Part shown: positions 19,201 to 26,250 of the stretch, piece after piece
How the letters are laid out: each line of letters starts with the position of its first letter
Numbering within the stretch: the stretch's first letter is position 1
Origin: Litorimonas sp964565335
Lineage (GTDB): Bacteria > Pseudomonadota > Alphaproteobacteria > Caulobacterales > Maricaulaceae
DNA length: 64,000 nucleotides
Assembly: GCA_964565335.1 (NCBI GenBank)
Contig: CAZMEN010000006.1
Location: forward strand, 18,237-82,236
Direction: 5' to 3'
The notes under the pieces: generated by a model
Databases searched by the model: none
The model's input: the letters and a program-made list of their open reading frames with translations, nothing else
Told to the model about the DNA's origin: nothing
Translations under genes and position numbers: made by a program

Positions 19201-19571
19201 CTGTCAATGGTGTCGAGCAAGGTACGAGTTGGATAGCGCCCCATCATGTTGATATTTCTGAGGCGATAAAACCTGGCCGAAACTCCATCTCAATTACAGT
19301 TGAAAATTTGTGGGTTAACCGGCTTATCGGTGATGCGTCTTTACCTGATGTGGATGGTTTTGAGCCTGTCGAGTGGAACACTCGCGTGAAGACGTTGCCA
19401 AAGAAAAAAATGCCGGAGTGGTATAGCGAAAATAAACCGCCTAACCTTGGAAAGCGCGTCACCTTTACGACTGCCGACTTTTATACAGCAAAAGATGAGT
19501 TAATACCGTCAGGACTCATTGGGCCTGTAAATGTAGTGGCGTCTATTAAAGCTGAAGATATGCCTGAATAA
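16275..19571 (+). CDS. GH106 alpha-L-rhamnosidase lipoprotein (copy 1)
   Basis: A 1098-residue surface or periplasmic enzyme expected to remove terminal alpha-L-rhamnose. The lipoprotein signal ends in GLVGC (Cys20). GH106 landmarks in order: RTWFHVMSGNMTKQGIARDL near residue 45, GVHNCDGWTSSGGPW, a discoidin-like insert (residues about 200-310), DSYEVGAQNWTSGYD, VYVEPYGDGPF and SAEAFTDIWDVNWK. The Glu residues in DSYE, EPYG and SAEAFT are the acid/base candidates. The last 160 residues form a beta-sandwich (TYEAQFEVSE, VTVENLWVNRLIGD). It is coupled to the upstream GH3 gene, so both probably act on the same oligosaccharide. It is paralogous to the GH106 protein at 53404-56691. Confidence 0.92.
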   Translation: MIKYFKTSMLTLAALGLVGCSPNIAPKTSSLESLEAEFLNPPNSSRPRTWFHVMSGNMTKQGIARDLESIKSVGIGGILLFNVTQGIPVGPVKFNSKEHFELVRHMASEAERLGLSFGVHNCDGWTSSGGPWISPENSMKKVVWSQTLTQGGAIDIVLAEPDKLENYYEDIATIAYPSLVGEKNNLANRPIVTSSQANLDIDLITDGSIIGTTRLEASKENPASLDFEYHEPFTLKSVRFRFMYARLAKTLLLSSDDGVNYTPVQKLALRRPAKDDWGNDEALAKPVTARYFRLQTDVPLEVQEVELSSVASIGNFWGRTGAARTTYSDLPPIGTVPKSEIIDSSSIIDVSKSVDSNGRLQAELPEGEWTIMRFGQTSTGAKNLPASVEGLGLEVDKFSKAAVKGHYEAYMTKVVNSVKDVAPNAHQYTIIDSYEVGAQNWTSGYDALFRGAKGYDLIPFLPLFAGRFVDSAEVSERVTWDIRAVSNDLIRDNYYGYFTELANADGLKVYVEPYGDGPFNEIDAGGMADVPMGEFWVTRFGNRVNVAVSSAAIYGKPIASAEAFTDIWDVNWKVHPAYVKTQGDTNWALGVNEFMFHRFAHQANTHVKPGMTMNRWGSHFDRTQTWWKSAGKEWFSYLGRGQHVLRQGIPVNDALLFIGDGAPSICPDKEKTDVIPLSLNFTCLNSDVLQNRLSASDEAFKLPEGSAYRFIILQDSDTISRGSLNALDRLSASNGGIIIGTPPQYLAGFVQTPSEQKLFDQQVKSIWARESVVTFEDVTSTGWDGFLKAANHRPDVVIKGKPDALFTHRQVGDHDIYFLYNADKTPQEFEAEFRVTGKAISLWKPMSGAVEGVSSYSAFDDHTVVNFDLKPQESVFVVFDGDSTVDKTVVNRPSEAIAQIALTGPWTVSFNPDFGTNKTVEFQQLIDWKDHSDFDIRHYSGPGTYEAQFEVSEGFIDSAQVFTLDLGNVQIAATVTVNGVEQGTSWIAPHHVDISEAIKPGRNSISITVENLWVNRLIGDASLPDVDGFEPVEWNTRVKTLPKKKMPEWYSENKPPNLGKRVTFTTADFYTAKDELIPSGLIGPVNVVASIKAEDMPE

Positions 19572-19792
19572 AGTCAGGTGATATACCTCTATTAAAGATG
19601 GTGCATGTTATCGGAAACTTGACGCTCTACATTCAAAATTCGAATTTGGATTTTTTATGCGCAGATTTGCACAAGATCGATTAGCGAGTAGGGTGACAAT
19701 TTAGAACCTTCCTGGTCGCTCCATTTTTACTCGAGAATTAAACACCTTATCTTGTTGATGCTGATTGAATAAAATTTGGCTTGGTAGAAAAG

Positions 19793-19825
19793 TCAAAAAA
19801 AATCAATAAAAATCAGTATTGCTCA
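19793..19825 (+). promoter_or_regulatory. Phased TCA operator, site 4
   Basis: Four TCA triplets exactly 10 bp apart, at 19793, 19803, 19813 and 19823. It is 118 bp before the DUF4861 gene, the first gene of the TRAP/KduD operon. The gene-free stretch 19572-19943 holds no other structure I can name, and no clear terminator follows the GH106 gene. Confidence 0.65.
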
Positions 19826-19943
19826 TTACATCGAAGGCGTATATAGTTCTCAAATACAAGAGCTTGAACACGTGAAGTACAATAAAGTATTGGGCCTCGA
19901 AATTCGTGACTAGTGTTTGGTGGCATAATAACCGGGAACGGGC

Positions 19944-20909
19944 ATGATTTTTACAAAACAAACTAAATTTATTGCTGTTTTAATGGGGGGCTTGGCGCTG
20001 TCCTTATTGACATCGTGCGCATCAACCGGCGAGAGGAGGCAACTGGTTTCTGAGGGGATAGCTAAGGTGGATTTGCGTATGGCTGACGCGTTGGTTCCTA
20101 ACCCAGTATTCACGCCTCGTACATCCATCAAAGTGCCCAGAAATCACAAAGTTGGCGACAAAATTTTCCCGTATGAAGGCATTGGTTGGGAAAATGAAAT
20201 TATTGGGTATCGGCTATATTTAGATGAGCGATCAGTTACGGATATATTCGGAAAGAAAACGCCAGATGTAGTTTTAGATGAAGTCGATTATCGTAATGAT
20301 TATCATGCCATGACGGATTGGGGAATGGACGTCATGAAAGTTGGCCCAAGTATGGGCGTTGGAGGGCTAGGCTTATATCGTGGTGACAGTCTTGAACGAT
20401 TTGGCCCCGATGCTGAAATATCGGCAACTGTGTTAGAGGCGCAAGGAGACAAGGGATCCTTTAAAGTTACACATCTTAAAGTTCCTCTGAACGATGGCCG
20501 CGTCGGGAATGTAGACGCTACTTATTCAATAAGAACTGGAAGCCCGCTGACATGGGTGAAAGTGGACTCTTCAATGCCCAAGGCAACACTGGCGTCTGGG
20601 CTCGTAAACTATGATGGCAATAAGCGGTTCCGTAACAGCAATGCTGTGACAAAAGGTAAATGGCGATATATCGCGACGTGGGGCGATAGGCAAAGTGAGG
20701 CGAAAGACGGCCTCGGAACGGTTCTATTCTATCGAGACGGTGATGCGCGCCTTATGCCGAGCGTAAACGACACCTACCCTATTAGGTTTAATACACCGAA
20801 TCCCACATATGCTTTTGCAGGTGTATGGGAGCAGGGGCCTATGGGGATTTCGGACAAAGAAGATTTTATAGCTTGGGTGGACGCTCAGCAACGAAAATTG
20901 AATAAATGA
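19944..20909 (+). CDS. DUF4861 lipoprotein
   Basis: A 321-residue lipoprotein (signal ending in LLTSC, Cys25). It matches the DUF4861 family of polysaccharide-utilisation loci: the DVVLDEVDYRNDYHAMTDWG segment, the glycine-rich KVGPSMGVGGLGLYRGD, and the tail TYAFAGVWEQGPMGISDKED. No enzymatic function is established for the family. The many conserved polar and aromatic residues would suit an enzyme or a sugar-binding protein. It opens the operon DUF4861-dctP-dctQ-dctM-kduD and overlaps dctP by 4 bp. A role in preparing or delivering the TRAP substrate is therefore plausible, but inferred only from context. Confidence 0.8.
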   Translation: MIFTKQTKFIAVLMGGLALSLLTSCASTGERRQLVSEGIAKVDLRMADALVPNPVFTPRTSIKVPRNHKVGDKIFPYEGIGWENEIIGYRLYLDERSVTDIFGKKTPDVVLDEVDYRNDYHAMTDWGMDVMKVGPSMGVGGLGLYRGDSLERFGPDAEISATVLEAQGDKGSFKVTHLKVPLNDGRVGNVDATYSIRTGSPLTWVKVDSSMPKATLASGLVNYDGNKRFRNSNAVTKGKWRYIATWGDRQSEAKDGLGTVLFYRDGDARLMPSVNDTYPIRFNTPNPTYAFAGVWEQGPMGISDKEDFIAWVDAQQRKLNK

Positions 20910-21907
20910 CATCGATATCACGGCGAACTTTTGCGGCAGCAACAAGCGCTTCGCTTGGTCTTGGATTCGCGGGCTGTTCGGCAAAACTGGTGTCAGGCAC
21001 ACGTCTAAAACTCGCTCACACGCTCAATAGTGATCACCCAGTGCACAAAGCCATGGTTTTCATGGGTGGGAAGCTTGCTGAACTTTCAAACGGAGAGTTG
21101 GGCGTTGATATTTATCCGAATGGCCAACTTGGTAGCGAGCGGCAATTAATTGAACTCCTGCAGATTGGCGCGTTGGCCATGACCAAAGTCTCCACTATTT
21201 CCATGGAAGGCTTTTCGCCAAAAATGAAGCTTTTTTCTATTCCATATCTATTTCAGGATAGTACTCATTTTTGGCGTGTTTTGAATAGTCATATCGGTAA
21301 CTCCCTTTTAGATACATTGCGAGATGTTCGCCTTCAGGGACTCGGCTATTACGATGCCGGTAGTCGTAGTTTTTACATGACAGACGCGCCAGTGCGCACA
21401 CCTGCAGATCTTGTGTCAAAGAAGGTACGGGTGCTACCGAGCCGTACTTCAATTGAGATGATTGAAGCTTTGGGTGGAGCGGCGACGCCTATTTCATGGG
21501 GCGAACTTTATACTGCTTTGCAGCAGGGCATAGTTGATGGCGCTGAAAATAACCCGCCCTCTTATTATCTCTCCAAGCATTTTGAGATAGCACAATACTA
21601 CACGCTGGACGAGCACACCTCAGTTCCCGACCTTGTTATCATGTCCCGCCGTGTTTTTGATGGCCTAACAGATCAACAACGGGGGTGGCTTAAGCAAGCG
21701 ATGGACGAGTCCGTGACCTATCAGCGCAAGCTTTGGGCGGAAGCTGAGGCAAAAGCGCTCAACGAAGTGGCCAAGGCGGGCGTTGAAATAATTTATCCAG
21801 ATAAACAGCCCTTTCGTGAAGCGGTTTTGCCGATGAAATTAACATTTGAAAAAACTGAGCTAGGCCCTCTAATTAAACAAGTTGAAGCGTTGGTGGTAAA
21901 GTCGTGA
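20906..21907 (+). CDS. dctP: TRAP transporter solute-binding protein (DctP family), lipidated
   Basis: A 333-residue substrate-binding subunit of a TRAP transporter. The DctP fold is recognisable from KLAHTLNSDHPVHKA, GELGVDIYPNGQLGSERQLIE, the IPYLF segment, GVRVLPS-type VRVLPSRTSIEMIEALGG and TALQQGIVDGAENNPPSYY. The Arg that normally binds the ligand carboxylate would be in VRVLPSR. The N terminus has a twin-arginine-like SRRTFAAA followed by a lipobox FAGC (Cys24), so it is probably a membrane-tethered lipoprotein rather than a free periplasmic protein. Its place in an operon with KduD suggests a uronate or unsaturated uronate ligand. It overlaps dctQ by 4 bp (GTGA). Confidence 0.92.
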   Translation: MTSISRRTFAAATSASLGLGFAGCSAKLVSGTRLKLAHTLNSDHPVHKAMVFMGGKLAELSNGELGVDIYPNGQLGSERQLIELLQIGALAMTKVSTISMEGFSPKMKLFSIPYLFQDSTHFWRVLNSHIGNSLLDTLRDVRLQGLGYYDAGSRSFYMTDAPVRTPADLVSKKVRVLPSRTSIEMIEALGGAATPISWGELYTALQQGIVDGAENNPPSYYLSKHFEIAQYYTLDEHTSVPDLVIMSRRVFDGLTDQQRGWLKQAMDESVTYQRKLWAEAEAKALNEVAKAGVEIIYPDKQPFREAVLPMKLTFEKTELGPLIKQVEALVVKS

Positions 21908-22440
21908 AGGTTATCATTACTCCGTTGGACGCGTTGCTACGATGGGCATTGGTGGCGCTTGCAGTTTTCATGGTGCTGACTGTGACATGGCAAGTGCTCT
22001 CACGTTATGTCCTCCAATCACCCAGCTCCTTGACCGAGGAGATAGCACGATTTCAACTGATTTGGCTGGGGCTGTTAGGCGCAGTTTATACCTTTAGAAA
22101 CCGAATGCATGTTGGCATTGACATTTTTGTGAGTCCTCTTGTCGGCAAAAAGCGCTTGGTGGCGGAACTCATTTCTTTGGCGTCGGTTTTGGTTTTTGCT
22201 GGGTTGATTTTGATCTATGGCGGTGGACGACTTGTGCAATTAACTCATGAACTTGACCAAACGTCGGCGGCGTTGGGCGTTCGGATGTCCTACGTTTATT
22301 CTATTATTCCCATCAGCGGTATTTTAATGTCACTCTATGCGCTGCACTATATTGGAGATGTAATCTTTCAGGGAAAAATTCATAAGCCTAACGAAACCGT
22401 TCCTTTGGACGTCGTACGTAAAGTAAACGAGGGCGTATAG
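21904..22440 (+). CDS. dctQ: TRAP transporter small permease (DctQ family)
   Basis: A 178-residue inner-membrane protein with four transmembrane segments (about residues 10-30, 47-65, 88-110 and 130-150). It has the DctQ signature of a Trp/Arg-rich first loop (VTWQVLSRYVLQSPSSLTEEIARFQLIWLGLLG, given in outline). It pairs with the large permease encoded directly downstream. Translation starts with GTG inside the dctP stop region, so the two are coupled. The subunit is required for sodium-driven import with dctP and dctM. Confidence 0.92.
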   Translation: MKVIITPLDALLRWALVALAVFMVLTVTWQVLSRYVLQSPSSLTEEIARFQLIWLGLLGAVYTFRNRMHVGIDIFVSPLVGKKRLVAELISLASVLVFAGLILIYGGGRLVQLTHELDQTSAALGVRMSYVYSIIPISGILMSLYALHYIGDVIFQGKIHKPNETVPLDVVRKVNEGV

Positions 22441-22441
22441 T

Positions 22442-23740
22442 ATGTTAATTTCAGTCGTCGTCCTTCTCGGAATTTTCTTTGTTTTAGTTATGATGGGTGT
22501 GCCCATTGCCGTTAGTATTGCGCTCGCCTCTGTTTCTACTTTGATGCTTAGTATGTCATTTGACCCCGCTATGACGGCTATGGCTCAAAGGCTTGCTGGG
22601 GGGCTAGACAGTTTCACGCTCCTCGCCATCCCTTTCTTTGTTATATCTGGTTATTTGATGGGACAAGGCGGTATCGCCAAACGCTTGATCGAAGCGGCAA
22701 AAGCCCTTGTTGGCACGCTTCCCGGTGGTTTAGCACTCGTCAACACACTCTCATGTATGCTCTTCGGATCTATCTCTGGTTCAGCTGTCGCTGCCACGTC
22801 TGCTATAGGAACTTTCATGGTCCCGACTATGGAAAAAGAAGGGTATGATAAGAATTTCAGTACGGCAGTAACCGTCACAGGGTCAATACTTGGACTGCTC
22901 ATACCGCCTAGTAATGTATTGATTGTTTATGCTGTAGCGGCTGGAAGCGTCTCTATCGCTGCGCTCTTTATGGCAGGTTATGTGCCGGGGATTTTGGCGG
23001 GCTTGGCGCTTATGATTGTCGCGGCAGGTTACGCCAAGAAAGAAGGCTACCCCCGCTCTAGTAGAATTCCTATGCGCGCGGCTGTGAAGAAGCTTCTTCA
23101 AGCTGGTCCGAGTATCTTAATGATTTTAATTGTTGTGGGAGGAATTATTGCGGGTGTTTTCACCGCGACTGAAGCCAGTGCAATTGCTGTCATTTATGCT
23201 TTGGTCTTGTCGCTAATTTACCGCGAAATTAACATCAAAGATTTGCCTGAGATATTGCTTAAGTCTATTGAGACAACCGCGATGGTTTTGCTTTTGATTG
23301 GTGTCTCAACAGGTATGGCTTGGGTGCTGGCATATGAAAATATACCTCAAGCGATTAGTGATGGGCTTTTGGTGATTAGCGACAACCCGATTATAATTTT
23401 GTTGTTAATTAATATCATTTTATTGGTCGTCGGAGCCTTTCTCGATATTACGCCAGCGATTTTAATATTCACGCCAATCTTCTTGCCCGTCGTTGTGGAG
23501 CTTGGAATGTCGCCGCTTCACTTTGGCATTATGTTGGTGCTCAATCTCTCGATAGGTCTTTGTACACCTCCTGTAGGTAGCGTTCTTTTTGTGGGGTGCG
23601 CTGTTGCCGGGACAACAATACAAAAGCTCATCAAACCCCTGGTGTTGCTCTATGCGGCTTTGATCGTAGCTCTCTTATTAGTCACTTATGTTCCATTTCT
23701 TAGCGAAGGCCTCCCGCGAGCGGTCGGTCTCATTCAATAG
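22442..23740 (+). CDS. dctM: TRAP transporter large permease (DctM family)
   Basis: A 432-residue, roughly 12-helix permease, the ion-coupled transport subunit of the TRAP system. Typical DctM motifs are visible: MGVPIAVSIALAS near the N terminus, LLAIPFFVISGYLM, the NTLSCMLFGSISGSAVAATSAIG loop and IPPSNVLIVYAVAAG, plus the second repeat with FLDITPAILIFTPIFLP and NLSIGLCTPPVGSVLFVGCAV. The start codon lies 1 nt after the dctQ stop. The probable cargo is a uronate or 4-deoxy uronate liberated by the GH105 enzyme, judged from the KduD-like reductase gene that follows 8 bp later. Confidence 0.93.
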   Translation: MLISVVVLLGIFFVLVMMGVPIAVSIALASVSTLMLSMSFDPAMTAMAQRLAGGLDSFTLLAIPFFVISGYLMGQGGIAKRLIEAAKALVGTLPGGLALVNTLSCMLFGSISGSAVAATSAIGTFMVPTMEKEGYDKNFSTAVTVTGSILGLLIPPSNVLIVYAVAAGSVSIAALFMAGYVPGILAGLALMIVAAGYAKKEGYPRSSRIPMRAAVKKLLQAGPSILMILIVVGGIIAGVFTATEASAIAVIYALVLSLIYREINIKDLPEILLKSIETTAMVLLLIGVSTGMAWVLAYENIPQAISDGLLVISDNPIIILLLINIILLVVGAFLDITPAILIFTPIFLPVVVELGMSPLHFGIMLVLNLSIGLCTPPVGSVLFVGCAVAGTTIQKLIKPLVLLYAALIVALLLVTYVPFLSEGLPRAVGLIQ

Positions 23741-23748
23741 AGGTTTTA

Positions 23749-24516
23749 ATGTCTTCAAATATATCCTTTGATATAAGTGGTAAAACGGCTGTGGTCACTG
23801 GTGCAAGTCGAGGTATCGGGCAAGCTATCGGTATCGGACTAGCTCAGGCAGGGGCTAATATAGTCGCGGTGGCATCAAAAGCAGAAAATGCAACGGACAC
23901 TGTAACTCAGATTAAGGCTCTTGGACGTGATGTGATGGCTGTGGGATGTGATCAATCTTCATCTGACTCAATTGAAAGGGCCGTTAAAGCCGCCTATGAA
24001 CTTACAGGATCGGTTGATATTCTCGTAAATAATGCGGGTACGATTAGGCGTAGTCCTGCGCGTGACTATTCGGATGAAGATTGGGGGGCCGTTATTGATA
24101 CCAATCTCACGGGGGTATTTCAGTTCTGCCGCGCCATTGGCGGTAAAATGATAGACCAAGGCTACGGTAAAATTATAAATATTGCTTCTCTTTTGAGCTT
24201 TCAGGGGGGGATCACCGTTCCTGCTTATGCGGCGAGTAAAGGGGGGGTGTCCCAACTCACCAAAGCCCTAGCTAATGAGTGGGCAAGCTCGGGTGTGCAG
24301 GTCAATGCAATCGCGCCAGGCTATTTTGCGACTGACAATACAGCCGCGCTCCGTGCTAACGTTGAACGTAACGCCTCAATTTTGGCGCGAATTCCAACCG
24401 GGCGTTGGGGCGAAGCATCAGATATTGCCGGTGCCGCCGTGTTTCTCGCTTCGCCTGCTTCAGATTATGTCAATGGCCACATATTAACGGTGGATGGCGG
24501 CTGGTTGGCCCGATAA
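23749..24516 (+). CDS. kduD: KduD/DhuD-like short-chain reductase
   Basis: A 255-residue classical short-chain dehydrogenase: nucleotide-binding TGASRGIG (residues 17-24), NNAG near 95, the catalytic Ser in NIASLLSF, and the YAASK Tyr/Lys pair. Its closest functional analogue by sequence style and context is 2-dehydro-3-deoxy-D-gluconate 5-dehydrogenase (KduD; DhuD in streptococci). That enzyme interconverts 3-deoxy-D-glycero-2,5-hexodiulosonate and 2-keto-3-deoxygluconate (KDG). It is the last gene of the TRAP operon and stands 205 bp before an RpiB-family isomerase gene that would supply its substrate. A gluconate 5-dehydrogenase assignment is the main alternative. KDG kinase and aldolase are not in the window. 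Confidence 0.82.
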   Translation: MSSNISFDISGKTAVVTGASRGIGQAIGIGLAQAGANIVAVASKAENATDTVTQIKALGRDVMAVGCDQSSSDSIERAVKAAYELTGSVDILVNNAGTIRRSPARDYSDEDWGAVIDTNLTGVFQFCRAIGGKMIDQGYGKIINIASLLSFQGGITVPAYAASKGGVSQLTKALANEWASSGVQVNAIAPGYFATDNTAALRANVERNASILARIPTGRWGEASDIAGAAVFLASPASDYVNGHILTVDGGWLAR

Positions 24517-24561
24517 TCAACTATAAAAGGCTCCGGATTAACACCTTTCTTTTCCCTACTG

Positions 24562-24603
24562 TCCATACCGCAATTATTGATGAGATAGATTCCTCGGTAT
24601 GGA
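24562..24603. promoter_or_regulatory. Inverted repeat upstream of the RpiB-family isomerase
   Basis: Perfect 9-bp inverted repeat, TCCATACCG (24562-24570) and CGGTATGGA (24595-24603), separated by 24 nt. No T-run follows, so an operator is likelier than a terminator. It lies about 120 bp before the isomerase start, in the only locus promoter region where I found none of the phased TCA/GCA element apart from the sulfatase and DeoR promoters. Confidence 0.35.
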
Positions 24604-24721
24604 ATGTTGCTATTTATAGATTAATCAATCGGGGCCAGGATATTTAACAAAGCGTCGGAATGCACTAATATGACTATCGTGATTACACGCTTATTACCCC
24701 GCAAAACCTCAGGAGAAAAAA

Positions 24722-25363
24722 ATGAAAATAGCCCTTATTATGGAAAACAGTCAGGCTGCGAAAAGTGATACTGTTCATAAAGCCCTCAAATCAGTTGCAG
24801 AGCCAGCAGGTCACATCGTTTCTCATTACGGCATGTATGCTGCTGATGATGATGCCCAACTTACATATGTCATGAATGGCCTGCTCGCTGGCCTTTTAAT
24901 TAATTCTGGTGCAGCTGACTTTGTTGTTTCTGGCTGCGGTACGGGCATGGGGGCAATGCTTGCTCTTAACGCCATGCCAAATGTTGTCTGTGGTCTTGTT
25001 GTTGACCCAACAGATGCGTTCCTCTTTGGCCAAATCAATGACGGTAATGCCATTTCGATGCCATACGCAAAAGGCTTTGGCTGGGCAGCAGAACTCAATC
25101 TACAGGATTGTTACCGTAAGCTCTTTAATGTTGAGCGGGGCGTGGGCTATCCCAAAGAACGCGCTGAAATAATGGCAAGTAACCGTAATATTTTCAATGG
25201 AGTCAAGGCTGCTGCCACACAAGACATGTTGACAGTAATGAAGTCGGTTGACCCAACATTGCTGAAATCTGCAATCTCTGGCGCGCAATTTGAAGAGCTG
25301 TTCTTTGCTAATGCCACCGATGAAGCTCTTATCGCTTACATCAAGGACATCTTAGCCGCCTAA
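24722..25363 (+). CDS. RpiB/LacA-family isomerase, probable DhuI-type unsaturated-uronate isomerase
   Basis: A 213-residue sugar(-phosphate) isomerase family protein, longer than RpiB (about 150 residues). The VVSGCGTGMGAMLALNAMPNVVCGL segment carries the RpiB-type active-site Cys and anion-binding glycine loop. Streptococcal DhuI, also of the RpiB/LacA family, isomerises 4-deoxy-L-threo-5-hexosulose-uronate to 3-deoxy-D-glycero-2,5-hexodiulosonate ahead of the SDR reductase DhuD. The same pairing here, next to a GH105 gene, makes DhuI-like activity the best call. KduI and KdgF, which do this step elsewhere, are absent from the window. A strong ribosome binding site (CAGGAGA) precedes the ATG. 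It converges on the GntR gene. Confidence 0.78.
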   Translation: MKIALIMENSQAAKSDTVHKALKSVAEPAGHIVSHYGMYAADDDAQLTYVMNGLLAGLLINSGAADFVVSGCGTGMGAMLALNAMPNVVCGLVVDPTDAFLFGQINDGNAISMPYAKGFGWAAELNLQDCYRKLFNVERGVGYPKERAEIMASNRNIFNGVKAAATQDMLTVMKSVDPTLLKSAISGAQFEELFFANATDEALIAYIKDILAA

Positions 25364-25471
25364 TCAAATAAACTGGCCGTCGTTACATGTGTCAATAAAG
25401 GCGTTTGCTCAGGTATTGCGATTACTTTAGTTTGAAATTTGTCAGTCGCATTAGAAAAGAATTTCTTAGTT

Positions 25472-26218
25472 CTAACTAAGCCGACTAGATAAAAGGAAGC
25501 GAGCCCGTTTTTTGTATGTTTGTCGTTCGAGCGCTTCGTATGCTTTGATTTCGGATGACTCAATTTGAGCTTCAAGGATGCGGGTAAAGTGTGCCCGCAT
25601 TGCTTGGCGAGCAGCCGAAGAGTCTCGGTTTCTAAGAGCTTGTAGAATCTGATTATGTTCTTCTTCGCGGTGACTGGAGTCATTCTGGCAAACTCGCTCA
25701 TAGACTTTCTGCAAGTCTGGAGACTCCATACGCATCTTCCACATGCTATCGATCACAAATATGACCATTTGATTTTGTGTAACCCGAGCTATCGTTTTAT
25801 GAAATGCGGCGTCTGCTTCATCAGGGGTTAATTCTGATCGTTTCTTGTCAGACATAATAGCTATGTAATGTTCTAATTCGATAATCGTCTTATCTGAAAT
25901 TATTGGAGCCGCGAGTGCGGCTGACTCAGCCTCAAATAATACACGCGCTTCAGTTAATTCTAGAGGATCTACTCTGGGAAGTGCTCGAGTAAAAAAAGAA
26001 TCTTCATCAAGGACAAAGGCTCCAGACCCGGCTCTAATTTCAATATAACCTTGCGCCTGGAGGGTGATTTTGGCATCGCGAACGGATAGTCGGTTCACAC
26101 CAAAAGTTTCAGCTAAAGCACTCTCACTTGGTAGACGACTCCCTGATGGAAAAACACCTGAGTTGATGAGTTCGACAATCTCTGCAGCAATCTTTTGATA
26201 TGAACCGTTGCTAGACAT
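25472..26218 (-). CDS. GntR/FCD-family transcriptional regulator
   Basis: A 248-residue regulator of the FadR subgroup. Residues about 5-72 form the winged helix (GVFPSGSRLPSESALAETFGVNRLSVRDAK). Residues about 90-235 form the all-helical FCD ligand domain, with Asp/His residues (DAAFHKTIARVT, the HREEEHNQILQAL helix, AMRAHFTRI) positioned to bind a metal and an acidic ligand. Relatives include UxuR, ExuR and other uronate sensors, so a uronate-derived effector is likely. It is the last gene of the minus-strand operon permease-sulfatase-BNR-GH105-gntR, 32 bp after the GH105 gene. It probably regulates that operon or the TRAP operon, but the operator is not proven. Confidence 0.88.
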   Translation of the reverse strand: MSSNGSYQKIAAEIVELINSGVFPSGSRLPSESALAETFGVNRLSVRDAKITLQAQGYIEIRAGSGAFVLDEDSFFTRALPRVDPLELTEARVLFEAESAALAAPIISDKTIIELEHYIAIMSDKKRSELTPDEADAAFHKTIARVTQNQMVIFVIDSMWKMRMESPDLQKVYERVCQNDSSHREEEHNQILQALRNRDSSAARQAMRAHFTRILEAQIESSEIKAYEALERQTYKKRARFLLSSRLS

Positions 26219-26250
26219 GCTTACTAAGTTTCTTATATCTCACGCATATT

